From: Arachnopeziza araneosa
Taxonomy: Eukaryota; Ascomycota; Leotiomycetes; Helotiales; Arachnopezizaceae
Length of the DNA: 64,000 bases
Assembly: GCA_003988855.1 (NCBI GenBank)
Contig: QYAI01000070.1
Location: forward strand, 1-64,000
Reading direction: 5' to 3'
The first letter of the stretch is position 1. The number at the start of each line of letters is the position of its first letter. Below are positions 33,634 through 44,236 of this stretch, piece by piece. The notes beneath the pieces were generated by a model. That model was not told the origin of the DNA. It saw nothing but the letters and a program-made list of their open reading frames with translations, and searched no databases. Position numbers and translations under genes: made by a program.

Positions 33634-36337
33634 ATGGCCATATTCAGGCGCAGCCTGCTCCTTAATCTTGGAATCTTGCTATGTTCAGTGCAATCAGTGT
33701 TTTCCTACAGTACTAATTCCTGCTGCAGCGTAGCCAAACAGAATAATGCCTTTGTATGGCTGAATAGCTCCGATATCCCAGATAGTTCGCGGCAGATATG
33801 CGGGCAAGCTTACAATGCCAGCCTGAAACCTGCAATTCCTCTCTACGTCAACTACACTTTCTGCTCTTCTCGCTGTGGGGGTATAGATCTGTCCAAAGTC
33901 AGAACACCATCTGAATGGGCTGCCCCTATAGTGACATTCATTCTTCCCTCTGTCATTTTCTCTATGACGATACCTCGGAGGAAGAAAATCGATTTCGATC
34001 ACATGTTTGACTTCAAATGGCCGCAAAAGCTCTCACACTGGCAAGTCATGAATAATGCGGTGACGTTAGCCACGAGCTTCGTCTGTTTCCTTGTTATTCT
34101 GATACCTGTCACAATTGATAGCTTGGTCTGGATCGCCGTCATTTTTGTCTCGGCTGGAAACATGCTTGTTTCGGGACTTTACGGTAAGATTCGTTCTCTT
34201 ACTAATTCCTCTGTATCTTATGGCCTGTTTTAAGAGTTTAATGCTCTTGGAATGGGGTTTAAGCTCTGGAGCACTCTGGTAACGGTAGCATACTACAAGT
34301 GCTAATTCAACGGTAGAGGCTCACCTGGACTATCGAATCATTAAATATGTTCAAGGTCTTAGGAAAATAAATGATACGGAAACTTTGAGGGTGAAGGGAG
34401 AGTTATTGGTGACAATCACCTCTGGCAATCTGAGTCTGCCGGCTCGGCAAAACGAAGAACGCGGTCCTGTGAGACAGATTGCACAAAGCCTTACTTTTGA
34501 TGAGTCGGAACCCGATGAGCTCATGCAAAGTGCATCGAGGCTCTTGAATCTGCTTGGTGCGCAGTAAGGCTTACTTTCCTAAAAACAATATACTGCTTCA
34601 ACTGGCAGGAACCAGGAGCTTGGGAGCCAAGTCCAAAGTACATCCAACTGCCTTTTGATGATGTCCTTGGAGCTAAGCTCGCCAAGTTCAATTCCGTCAT
34701 AGACATAAACATCACTTACTAATTTGCACATAGATCTAGCTTTGGGGGTGCTGTTGGAAGCCCAGTTTTGTTTTATCTAGGAGCCTTTGTATATTCAATC
34801 CTTGACCTAGAGACCAACCCGAGTAGTCAGGATGCAGCCATTTCTTTAGGCTTTGGAATCGAATGGATGATCATTGTCCACGTGGCAATAGTAAGCGGAT
34901 GTTTGCTCGCATCGAACAACCCAAGCACCTCCGCTGGAATCGTTGGCTCCGGCCACAAAGCTTTGGATCGCAAGCCGAAATCACAAGTGACTTTTAATGC
35001 TACGTCAAGGAGAGAAAGCAAGCTGAGAACTGCTACTCTACGGGAGAAGAAGAAGTCTTTCGTTCAATGGTTCTTTGGGTGGAGCAATACATATAAAACC
35101 GACTTTCAGCCCGTCGATTTATGGTCGAGGGGTAATAACAAGTTGAAATGGCTTAAGCTAACCGATGCATGGAAAAAGGATAAAAAAGTTTTCCAAAATG
35201 CCATGACGATCACCTGGTTAGGGTGGGTTTTCGAAATATTTGTCCCGGCTTTCTCTCTTATTGTCATTCCACCCGCAGCGGGAGGAATTGTAGCCTATTT
35301 TACACCGCCGAGGGGTGTGGGTTGCCGATCGTTGAGCTTTATTAGTATGTACACACCCTTTTTTTATCATATAATAATAATAGCATAACCCCTGAAACGC
35401 CTCTTTGAAATATACTGATGAACTAATTAGTATACGCTTCCTGCCAGATCATGATTACCGTACTTGCCACAGTTCGATGTGCAGTTCAGCATAATGATAA
35501 ACATCGACTACATGAATTGTTCACTGGAAGTTGGTATCTGGTTATTTCATCACCCTTTGTAAGAATTCCCGGGCTCTATCAATCCTTTGTCATTTTTGCT
35601 CCTGAGACAGAGTAATTCAAGTGATGCACTCTCGGGACAACCGTATCTAGCAACATTAATCCTCCTCACTCTTGATACATGCTCTAAAAGGAAACCACTA
35701 ACTCCCCGGGTTCTAGTGGATTGTTTCATTGATTGCTGGGGTGGGAGGAACAACAATGCAGGTTGTGGGCGTTTTCAAAGATTGTGCTTGTTATGCCGGA
35801 GCTAGCAGCGTAAGAATCCCGTGGCCTCTCATTTTGCTATTTCTATCCTGTTTGAAAACACAATTACACAAGACCATTTGATTTGAAATAGTCAGATCAG
35901 GCTCTATCAGTTTTGACTGCTCCTAAGAGCTACCGAAATATAACATGCTTACTTCTTGAGGTCTAGTGGCACAACATTAACAAGATCAACCCACTGATCG
36001 ATGTTGCGACAGACACACTAGACGCGAGGAATGCCAGCCACTACTGGATCTGGATGGGTTCCACCGCAACAGTGTTCATGGCCTTGAACTGCTATATGTA
36101 AGGATCCCGGGCTCTATCAACCATTTATTATTTATGCTCCTGAGACAGAGTATTCCAAGTGATGCACTCTCAGGCAACCGCATCTAACGGTATTCGATCC
36201 TCCTCACTTTTGATACACATTCTAAAAGGAAAATACTGACTCCCTGGTGATCCAGTGGATGGTGGTATCAAAGACTAGTTCGCCATCGATTTACGGAAGC
36301 CGTGATAGATATGTGCGAGCCACACCCAGAAGTATGA
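33634..36337 (+). CDS. Large polytopic membrane protein, function unknown
   Basis: Seven exons: 33634-34183, 34317-34563, 34734-35344, 35431-35558, 35717-35809, 35967-36097, 36256-36337; 613 residues. Signal peptide (LLLNLGILLCSVQSVFS), an extracellular Cys-rich and glycosylated N-terminal domain (NSCCSVAK, YVNYTFCSSRCGG), then about eight hydrophobic segments with a long soluble loop in the first half and another at about residues 320-385 (basic, REKKKSFVQWFFGW). The family is recognisable in other filamentous ascomycetes by SSFGG.VGSPVLFYLGAF, GCLLASNNP and CRSLSFI, but I know no function. Two introns (35559-35716, 36098-36255) are introner-like copies and a third (35810-35966) has nearly identical length. 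Intron 2 contains an open stretch that could be an extra exon. Confidence 0.7.
35559..35716 (+). repeat. Introner-like element copy 2
   Basis: A 158-nt GT..AG intron, phase 0, between ...LVISSPF and WIVSLIAGVGG. By eye roughly four in five positions match the intron at 36098-36255, with identical length. Shared landmarks: CCCGGGCTCTATCAA, GCTCCTGAGACAGAGTA, AAGTGATGCACTCTC, CAACCG.ATCTA, CCTCCTCACT.TTGATACA, TCTAAAAGGAAA. The branch site is CTAAC in CACTAACTCCCC, 17 nt or so from the AG. CCCGGG is present near both ends. Confidence 0.92.
35810..35966 (+). repeat. Possible eroded introner-like element (intron)
   Basis: A 157-nt phase-0 intron between GASS and WHNINKINP. It opens GTAAGAATCCCG like copies 2 and 3, and ends TCTAG followed by TGG as copy 2 does. 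The interior aligns poorly apart from scattered words (GGCTCTATCA, ACATGCTTAC). Length and ends suggest common origin, but chance cannot be excluded. Confidence 0.35.
36098..36255 (+). repeat. Introner-like element copy 3
   Basis: A 158-nt GT..AG intron, phase 2, between ...MALNCY and GWWYQRLVRHRF. It is collinear with copy 2 over its whole length and with copy 1 apart from copy 1's internal deletion. Branch site CTGAC in TACTGACTCCCTGG, as in copy 1. Confidence 0.92.
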
Positions 36338-37693
36338 ACCATCAACACCAGCCAGGAACGACAGTACAAGAGCCACCGAGGCTATTCTAGCTGCGCAAGC
36401 TAAGCAGGCTGAGAAGGATAAGCAGGCCGAACATGGCAGGCAGGCTCCTCGAGACTCTACGAGACTCTGTAGGGCTCCGACTCTCGAAGCCTGGGATTCA
36501 TCGCTGACCTCACTAGCTGGTTCGAGTAGTCAGAGCCTCTGCCCCAGGGTTCAACTGCCTTGGCTAACTCTAGCAAGGAGGAAACCATAATAAGATCTAA
36601 GGAGAAGCTAAAGAAACGATAATCTGATCGTATAGAGAAATAGTCAAATAGTCGAATGTAAGATTAGTTGCGAAGTATTCTATCTGCCACCACTTTATGG
36701 TAAGAACGGGGCTATTGGTGATAAATGAATTTAAGGTTCTCGTCAATGGGATTCTTTTCTGTTTAGAATCTATCTTCTGCTTGAGATTCATAGCGGGTGG
36801 AAACTTGTACAGAGCTTTGCAGTCTTTGAAATACTACTTATTCTCCTTACCATAAGATACGAAGCCTGCTTGAATTTGGTATGTTCCTCTATCTTCACTC
36901 GAGGAATGTAAGACTACCTATCTGTACAGAGATGAAGCATGCCTTCACAATTTAAATCAAAGATACAAATAAGTATTATAATACTTAGATGTATAATACA
37001 ACCGAATCTTTTACCATCGAAAGCAATTCTCAATCTCATCGTTGCTCCACAGCTTCTTCACAGCGTCTCGATATGGCCTAGCAGCTATCGTAAATGACGG
37101 CAAGAGCTTCTTGGTTGAAATTGCAGTTGCATGAGCGCCACGGGATAGGGTCCACCTGCAGGTGCGAGTTGAGCTGATTGATTTGCAAAGACTTCTCAGA
37201 AGGCCTTTTTTAGGTCGGGCCATATTCAGGCCGTGACGTACAGGTCAAGCAAGGTAACGACCAATGCCAGAACAAGGCCAGACTGTGGGTCGAAGTATGA
37301 TGCTTTAACTACCATAGTTCACCTAGCTATTCCAAGTAGGGGTGAAGTGCGCTGTTTCCCTGTTGGAGGGATGCCATTTCCCCATGAACGATTAGATGAC
37401 AGACAGCTATGGAACAAGTCTGCTATAAGTCCTACCTCATTTGGCGACGAGATAGGCCCCTGTGTATTTACAATGGCGTAAGAGAGGAGCTTTGCCTTGA
37501 TCGTCCAGATCAAGCTCTACCGTCCAGGCAGGTACATATTTAGTGGCTTGAAGTGGCGCTATCCATGGTTAATAATTGGAGAGAAGTCAAACAAGCCTCA
37601 GCCGCTTGTTGGCACACCTTGTGGGCGAGCGAAGTTCGATAACCAACGACGATAAGAGAGTATATCGAATTTGAAGACTTCCGTTATTCCCGC
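36338..37693. other. Intergenic, possible degenerate repeat
   Basis: 1.36 kb. At 36360-36590 one frame is rich in Ala/Gln/Lys/Arg (AQAKQAEKDKQAEHGRQ) and reminiscent of a gag or transposon linker, but too short to classify. An AT-rich, frameshifted stretch follows. A 70-codon minus frame at 37011-37223 is unsupported. Confidence 0.4.
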
Positions 37694-38308
37694 ATGACAT
37701 CCACCATGGCAGACAAGCAGTTCATCCTCAGCAAAACAAAGCTCTATATCAACCATCCAATTCCTGGCCAACTCTTTGCCGACATCTTCCCTATCTTCCG
37801 CTCTCCAGCGGCCACTGAAGCCATCATCTCCCATCTCACCTCTCACATCCTCTCCACACACGGCCCAAACAACATCGCTGCCATTGTATGTCTTGAATCA
37901 CGTGGTTTCTTCTTTGCGCCCCTCATTGCCTCACGCCTCAATCTTCCTGTCGTACCTGTTCGCAAGAAGGGTAAATTGCCTGGAGACGTTATCTCGGAGG
38001 CTTTTGAGAAGGATTATGGACCTGATGTGTTCGAGATGAAGACTGATGCTTTTGAAGGCGTGATGGAAGAAGGAGGAGGAGAGAAAAGGGTGATTTTAGT
38101 GGACGATCTACTTGGAAAGGGGGGAAGTATCATGGCTGCGAAGGTATTAGTGGAGAAGCTAGGAATGAACGTTGCCGAAGCCGTTTTCATTTTTGATGTT
38201 GATATACCTGATTATAATGAGGCGGTGAAGAAGACTCTCGGCAACTTGCCGAGGTATGCTATGATTACTTTGAATGCGAAAAACTTGGGTCCCCCGGTAA
38301 ACATTTGA
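37694..38308 (+). CDS. apt1: Adenine phosphoribosyltransferase
   Basis: Purine salvage enzyme: adenine plus PRPP gives AMP. Intronless, 204 residues, near the usual ~180. Shows YINHPIPGQLFADIFPIF at the N-terminus, ESRGFFFAPLIASRL, RKKGKLPG and the PRPP-binding loop VILVDDLLGKGGSIMAA. The loop normally reads VDD..ATGG(T/S); here it is GKGG, a departure from the canonical sequence. Start is at 37694 or 37706 (MADKQ), the latter closer to family length. Cytosolic. Confidence 0.9.
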   Translation: MTSTMADKQFILSKTKLYINHPIPGQLFADIFPIFRSPAATEAIISHLTSHILSTHGPNNIAAIVCLESRGFFFAPLIASRLNLPVVPVRKKGKLPGDVISEAFEKDYGPDVFEMKTDAFEGVMEEGGGEKRVILVDDLLGKGGSIMAAKVLVEKLGMNVAEAVFIFDVDIPDYNEAVKKTLGNLPRYAMITLNAKNLGPPVNI

Positions 38309-38387
38309 ATGTTTGAGATGATGGACGGATCGGGCTTCTGGGCTTCAAGTTCTCTATAAATTACTACCTTGTCAAAGCTTAACTACT

Positions 38388-41300
38388 TCACTGCAACATT
38401 GAGTCTAGACTCTCTCCAAGCACACCCTCAATCTTCACAATCCAGCGATGAGTCTCTTTTTCTACCTCCTCATCGTCATCTTCTTGTAATTCGCTGATGA
38501 ACGGTAGCATCTCTGGTAACATAGATAACCATTCTTCTCCCAGCCGGTCTGTCAGTTCCTGCTCACACTTCACAGCGGCAAGCCGTACACTTGTAGATTC
38601 AGACCTTAAGTATTTGAGGATCGCAGAGTTGAGCTCCTTGTGATGATCTGACGAGTCCGCCGCAGCCGCAAGCTCAACAATCGCCGGAACTAAATCTCGA
38701 TTAAGCGGCATTGAGGAAGCATACGTGAACTGCAAGCAGAGAATTGGTGCGATAGCATTGAAGTGAGAGGGAGACTGCCAAAAGTCATCCTGGTCGTGTT
38801 CGAAGCAGCTGACCAAAGTCCCGAGGACTCTCGACCATAGCTCTCTCGATGTGTCAGTTTTGGGATCTAGGGTTTTGAGGACTTGCACCGCGTTGTCAAG
38901 TAAGTATATGGCATAACTAGTGACAATCGACTTGAGATTGTCAAAGAAAGCTGCAGTAAAGCCATAGATGCTTTGCAAGCGCAAGTCTCGGCCAGTTTTA
39001 TCCTTCTTGGGTAATGATGTCGCTGCCCATTCGAATAGATTAGTGAAGATGGGCCTGAATGTCGCATCATTGAACTTATAAATAATTTTGATTGCAACTT
39101 GATTGACCTCAGTTTCTATATCTGAAATGATTTCAGATGTGTATCGTTCCTCGGTCACATGGGTCCATTGCCTTCGAATGTCGAAAGCATGTTGGAAGAT
39201 TTTTGCAAGCATTGGAGAATATTTGGTAACAACGCTCTTTGGGTGGCTGTCAATTGCAGTGCTAAGGATGGCGAGGTATTCATGTAAAGCCTAAAACAGT
39301 TAATTTAAGGGTGGCAGGGTTGGGGGGGTATACATACCCAAGGTCCTAGGGAGAATATCCGAACCCAATTTTTCTCCAAGGCCCCAAATATACTCTTTGC
39401 ATCGATGCGCTTGGCGACGAGTTGAAGGCATTGCACCCTACTTTCATCCGCCTCCTCATCAAGTCCAGCTGCGGCAGATAAACCAGAAATTTCTAGCAGA
39501 CTGTCTAGATATGCTCCAGACAGCATATAAGGTAGATGATGGGCAAGAGCGCTGATAAACGCATATCCGGCATTGTGTAACTTTTGAGCTTCGGGTTCGT
39601 CTAGTACGCTTGCTTTCATATACTCTAAAGCTATAGGAATCGCAGCCGGAAGGACTGAGACAATTCCTTCCTGAAGGATCTCAACAAGCGAAGCAAGGCA
39701 GAGCAGAGCCATCACTCGCAAGTGACCGTCCGACTGGCCGAGGCAGTGCTTACTTGCAATCGTTTCAGCCGCCGCAGCGACAACTTCGAGATCTTTCTTT
39801 CCGTATTTCTCTGCAATTTTATCCACACATTTAATTGCTGTTCGCTGGTACAAGACATCATTAGATTCGCGTATGATTGCTGTAAGTTGTGGTAAGAATC
39901 CGAGCATTGCTGTCCTGGAAATTGCATCGGATGGACTTTCAAGATCAATACGAACTTCTAAGGAGCGTAGAACCTTTCGTCGTAACGACTCATTGGGCCT
40001 GTCGAGAAGGTCTTCCACAGATTTGACAAACTCGCGAGTAGAGAGTAGACCTAGAACAGTCTCCAAAACGTCACCGCAGGCAGCTTGTAGTCGCTTCTGC
40101 CCTTTCATAGTATCTGCTAAGACTAAAACATTCTCCAAAAGTGTGGAATACAGCTCCCTGATTCTGGCTGCATCCATATCATCTTTATCTAACAACTTTC
40201 CAGTTTGGCTAGTAAGTTTTTTTTGAGACAGTATGTCAGGCAACAAAGACAACTCGTCAAGAGCAAGTTGATAGGGATCCGTACTCTCATCTTCATTAAC
40301 GTTGAATAACGCAGTTGAATATGTAGGTTTAGGTTTTAGAACATCGGCAATTAGATCAAGGTATTTCACGGCAGTATGAAGCTGGATCTCAACACTAAAC
40401 GTGCCAGCTAAATAAGCACAAAATGTCCTTACACTCTCTAATGGGCCATATTTATCGATAAGCATGGCAAGGAGTGCGAACAAGAAGTCTTCAGATCCCA
40501 TTGTCTGGACCAAAGATGCGAAGAGGCCCTGCCGTCTATGCGGTGGAACATGCTCATAAGCTGCAACAAAACTCAACAAAAGTTCCGCTGCGCCAGTCAC
40601 AGGGTTCCCTTTTGCCTTTTTAAGCGACGAGATCAATGGAGGGATTACTTCTCGGATAGTCTGATTGATGACATATGCAGAATACTCATCGTTCTGCCGC
40701 AACACAGAGCTGCCCATAAACGTAAAGATTGGCATGACACTGTGCAAGACCAGCTCAGGTGCTGTATCGGCTAGTGAGGCGATGAGCAAAAGTGCTGCAT
40801 TTTGTACTTGTGGACTCGGCGTTTTCTGCACGCAATCCACCAGCAAGTCTGCTCTGACTGCCGAACGATCCATTTTTAAGTTTGAATCCTTCTTGTAAGC
40901 TTTTATAATGGTGAGTAGACTACCGAGCGCCAGGCCCTGAAGATAGGCTAGCTCCGAGGAAATTTGGGCTTTGAAATGTTGTAGCTCCGCTAAGACGCTG
41001 AACAGACCCCTAAGGAGTTCAGGGTGGCTACCAGGATCCGAACTATCGACAAGTTGAAGCACAAATGTGATCTTTCTAATAGCATCAGTGAGTTGTTTTG
41101 CATCTTGAATAGGGTTTTTGGCGATTTCTCCATGGCTGGTTCTCCGGCGCTTGGTAGCTGGTGGCTTATCAGCCAGTTTTGCTGCTGTTGGAAGCTGGTC
41201 GAGAAGCGATAAAAGAACTTCAGTTGACAGTGATACAGAGCGTAAAAGGTCAAGAGACCCTTCTGCAGATATTTCTTGGGCTGTGCTGTGGACATCATGT

Positions 41301-43910
41301 GCAGAGACGGCTGAATCTACCAGAATCAGAGCAGTATTTAGTTGAGCTTCTCGATCTAGGACAGTCCATATCTTGTACAGTCTTTTGAATACAGCTTTGA
41401 TGAGAGTCGACCTCCCTTGAGCAACTTCGCCCTTGATTATGTGAGCTAGAAATTGTATACCTTCTTTGTCATCTGCCGTAACGACCATGAGAAAAGCGTC
41501 GTCCATCTCGCTGGGATCCAGATTTTCGGCTTTGCAGTAGTTCAGCGCGCTTTCACTGCCCAGAGATGCCCACTGTTGAAAGGTTGGGAGTAGGAACTTA
41601 GTCCGCGTAGTTCCTCCCACACCACGGACTTGATTCAAACAGGCGAGGAGGCTTAGTTTGACTGAATATAGAGGAGTACAGATAATGTGTGTAGCTAAGA
41701 ATGAGAAGATAGAACTCCGAATGGATTGAGATAACTTTCCATTTTCGTATTTTTTAGATGTCTCTCCGTTTCGAGAACTATTAAGTGATCTTTGGAACAC
41801 AGATTCGATGTGTTTTCGGTCAAGAACACATTCTTCAAGAGCCGGTAGTAAGATGTCGGAAAGAAGCCGCGTCGCTAGCTCAGGAGAAATCCAATCTAGA
41901 GTAGAAGCATCACTCCTAGTACCGTACAGATTATCAGCAGCCCATTTGGGAAGTTTCTTTCCCCTTTTTTTCAGCTCCGCAGTGGCGGGGTAGAGCTTTT
42001 GAACGGTAAGCAAGAGATCTGCTGCAGCACGTCGAACTCTTGCAGAAACGTCATTTAGAGCTGCAATGCCGTAAGGTAAAATTGCTTGGAAGTCTATTCC
42101 AGCCGCCTTATCTTTAACCAGACACCTAGTGACCATATAGAGCGCAGATGCCCGGGCAATAGCTGGGTAAGGACCACACCAAGTTTTCACATAGAAGCTT
42201 ATGTAGAGCGCATCTTCCAATGCTGATTCTCGCCGTAATATAGGCACTGCGTCAAACATATCAATATTGGATGTATTTGCTGTAGAAGCAAGAAAGACTC
42301 GACAGAGGTCTTCATAAACATGAGAAGTACCATGAGCTAAAAATGATGACTCTGTGACGGTCCGTTGAGGCAACTGCTCGAGTATGGACGTAAAAGGGGT
42401 TGCAGATATTGAAGGCCCGAGATCGGAATCTTCTATCATGGCATCCTCTGAAGTTTCCTCTAGGGCTTGAATCGGTCTTATCGATGTCTGGAGCTTTAAC
42501 TCTAATTCGTCCACGTCGATCTCGCTATCACTTAACGCCTCTTGTATCGCCACGCCAATATAACCCGGGAGTTGAGCAAGTAAGACCAGTGTTGACGCGA
42601 GATGTGACCGTGCATCTCGCTGTGCATCATCTTTTTCGTCGCTCTGATATGCCGCTAAGACCAGTGCTTTAATGACCACAACGGACTGAGCATTGCTCAG
42701 TAAATGATTTTTAATAACCTCCTGAATTGTTAGGAGGCCGGTTGTATCCCCAGTTTTTCTAAGTCGGTCTACCAGAGCAATACATAATCCATTTGCGAGT
42801 TTATCTATCCGTCGCTGCTTTGAAAGTTGAACAAGCATTTTGGTTAAATCCCGAATTTTCAAGAGCTCCTTCGTAATTCGTCTCGTCAATTGCTTTGCTC
42901 CTCGATACTGTGATAAAACTGATAAGCAAACTAGACCTGCCAAAATTGTTTCTTCTGTCCAGCCAAGAACAACTGCTTCCATCATAGCTGTTAAAAGGGT
43001 GTCATTCAATGCGCCTTTCGAAGCCATCACAGAAAGAAGGATATAACAGCCCATGCGGAGGTCGGGGACTTTCCTCATCGCAAGTCCCTCATTCAGAGTT
43101 GGAAGTAGTCTTAAGATTACATCTTGTTGGTTTTGTTTCTCTACAGCTTTTCGACCTGATCGAGCTTTATCCAACATTCCTCCAACGGCCTCACTCATAA
43201 CTCCAGCCCAGAAAGACAATAAAGCTTGGTATTGCTGGCGTACCTGGCATACACGTAATACGTAAGCATTAAGTGCAGCAGCAAATGGCGAATTGTTGAT
43301 TGCAGCTTGCACAATGGCATGCCTAGGAGGGTTGGCCAACGATCGCACATATGGTTGGAGGAATCTGTAATCCTGCGATATATTTTCTGGCAATATCGAA
43401 AGTAACGTCGCAAACACTGGAAGTGTATGGTATGGCAAAAAGGTCAGAAGAAGGCACGAGGTATTGTGTTCTTGAATTCTATATGGAATGTAAGTAAACG
43501 TACAAACAACGGTGCTTAGCAGATGAGCTTTACCTGAACCTCCTAATTAGCCATTCGACTGCTCTGATCGCCGGGCCCAGTCTCAGAGTTCCTCCAACCA
43601 AGCCCAGAAAAGCTTCCAGTCTTTGGTCCAGCTCGGAATTCTCTGCAGAGGTCATTTGAGACCTGCCCCGCTCCTGACTTTGTTCGCTAAAGATATCTTT
43701 CTGGAATTCCAAGAACCGCCTGTCTAGAAGACATAATTCTTGGAAGCCTTCGTGGCATAAAGTGTAGATTGTCTCGAAGCTTTGCGATGCCGCAATTCTG
43801 GGCTCGAAAATTAGGGATTTCGAATGCTGAGCCTTTTGCGATTTCAAATTCAACGAGTTGTCCGATTTAGTCGCTATTTTTGATAGCTGAGCCGCCAAGG
43901 AAGTAGCCAT
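38388..43910 (-). CDS. utp10: Utp10/HEATR1, U3 snoRNP small-subunit processome protein
   Basis: Nucleolar HEAT-repeat scaffold needed for 18S rRNA maturation and linked to rDNA transcription (t-Utp subcomplex). Three exons, 43910-43534, 43478-39338 and 39290-38388, 1806 residues, the normal length. The first exon starts MATSLAAQLSKIA and runs to EWLIRRFR; the second opens IQEHNTSCLLLTFLPYHT, the conserved N-terminal family block. The BP28CT domain lies near residues 1420-1560, and the last exon holds C-terminal HEAT repeats (TFRPIFTNLFEWA, DKTGRDLRLQSIYGF). Both introns are short (52-55 nt) and restore the frame exactly. Confidence 0.94.
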
Positions 43911-44236
43911 GATGGACTCGTTATGGGATTCACAATTCCATGCTTAACTGTGCGTCTGCAAATACCTGAAATATTTTGGAGTTGGTCCTCACTTTTTTCC
44001 CGCCCCACTGCAGCAATGTTTTGTCTAGCGGCCGCATGAGGCCGGGGTAGTATCACGTGATAGAATCTACAAACAAGATCTCGAACAGCTGTGAGATTTG
44101 AGGATGTCTACCTTTGTATTGTCGCCGATATTAAACGACTTAAAGAATACTCTATGGAGTTTGTACCATGCAATATGTTATCGCTAAAAGATGTATGAAT
44201 AATAAAATATGGGGGCAATCAATATGCCAGGTCTTC
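43911..44236. other. Intergenic, utp10 promoter
   Basis: 326 bp between the utp10 start and the 3' end of the next minus-strand gene. CACGTGA occurs near 44054; no gene. Confidence 0.4.

Noticed and set aside
36360..36590. Retrotransposon gag-like Ala/Gln/Lys-rich stretch
   Set aside because: Too short, with no protease, reverse-transcriptase or LTR sequence nearby.
37011..37223. 70-codon minus-strand frame starting MARPKKGLL
   Set aside because: Short, no family recognised, lies in a region with degenerate repeat-like sequence.
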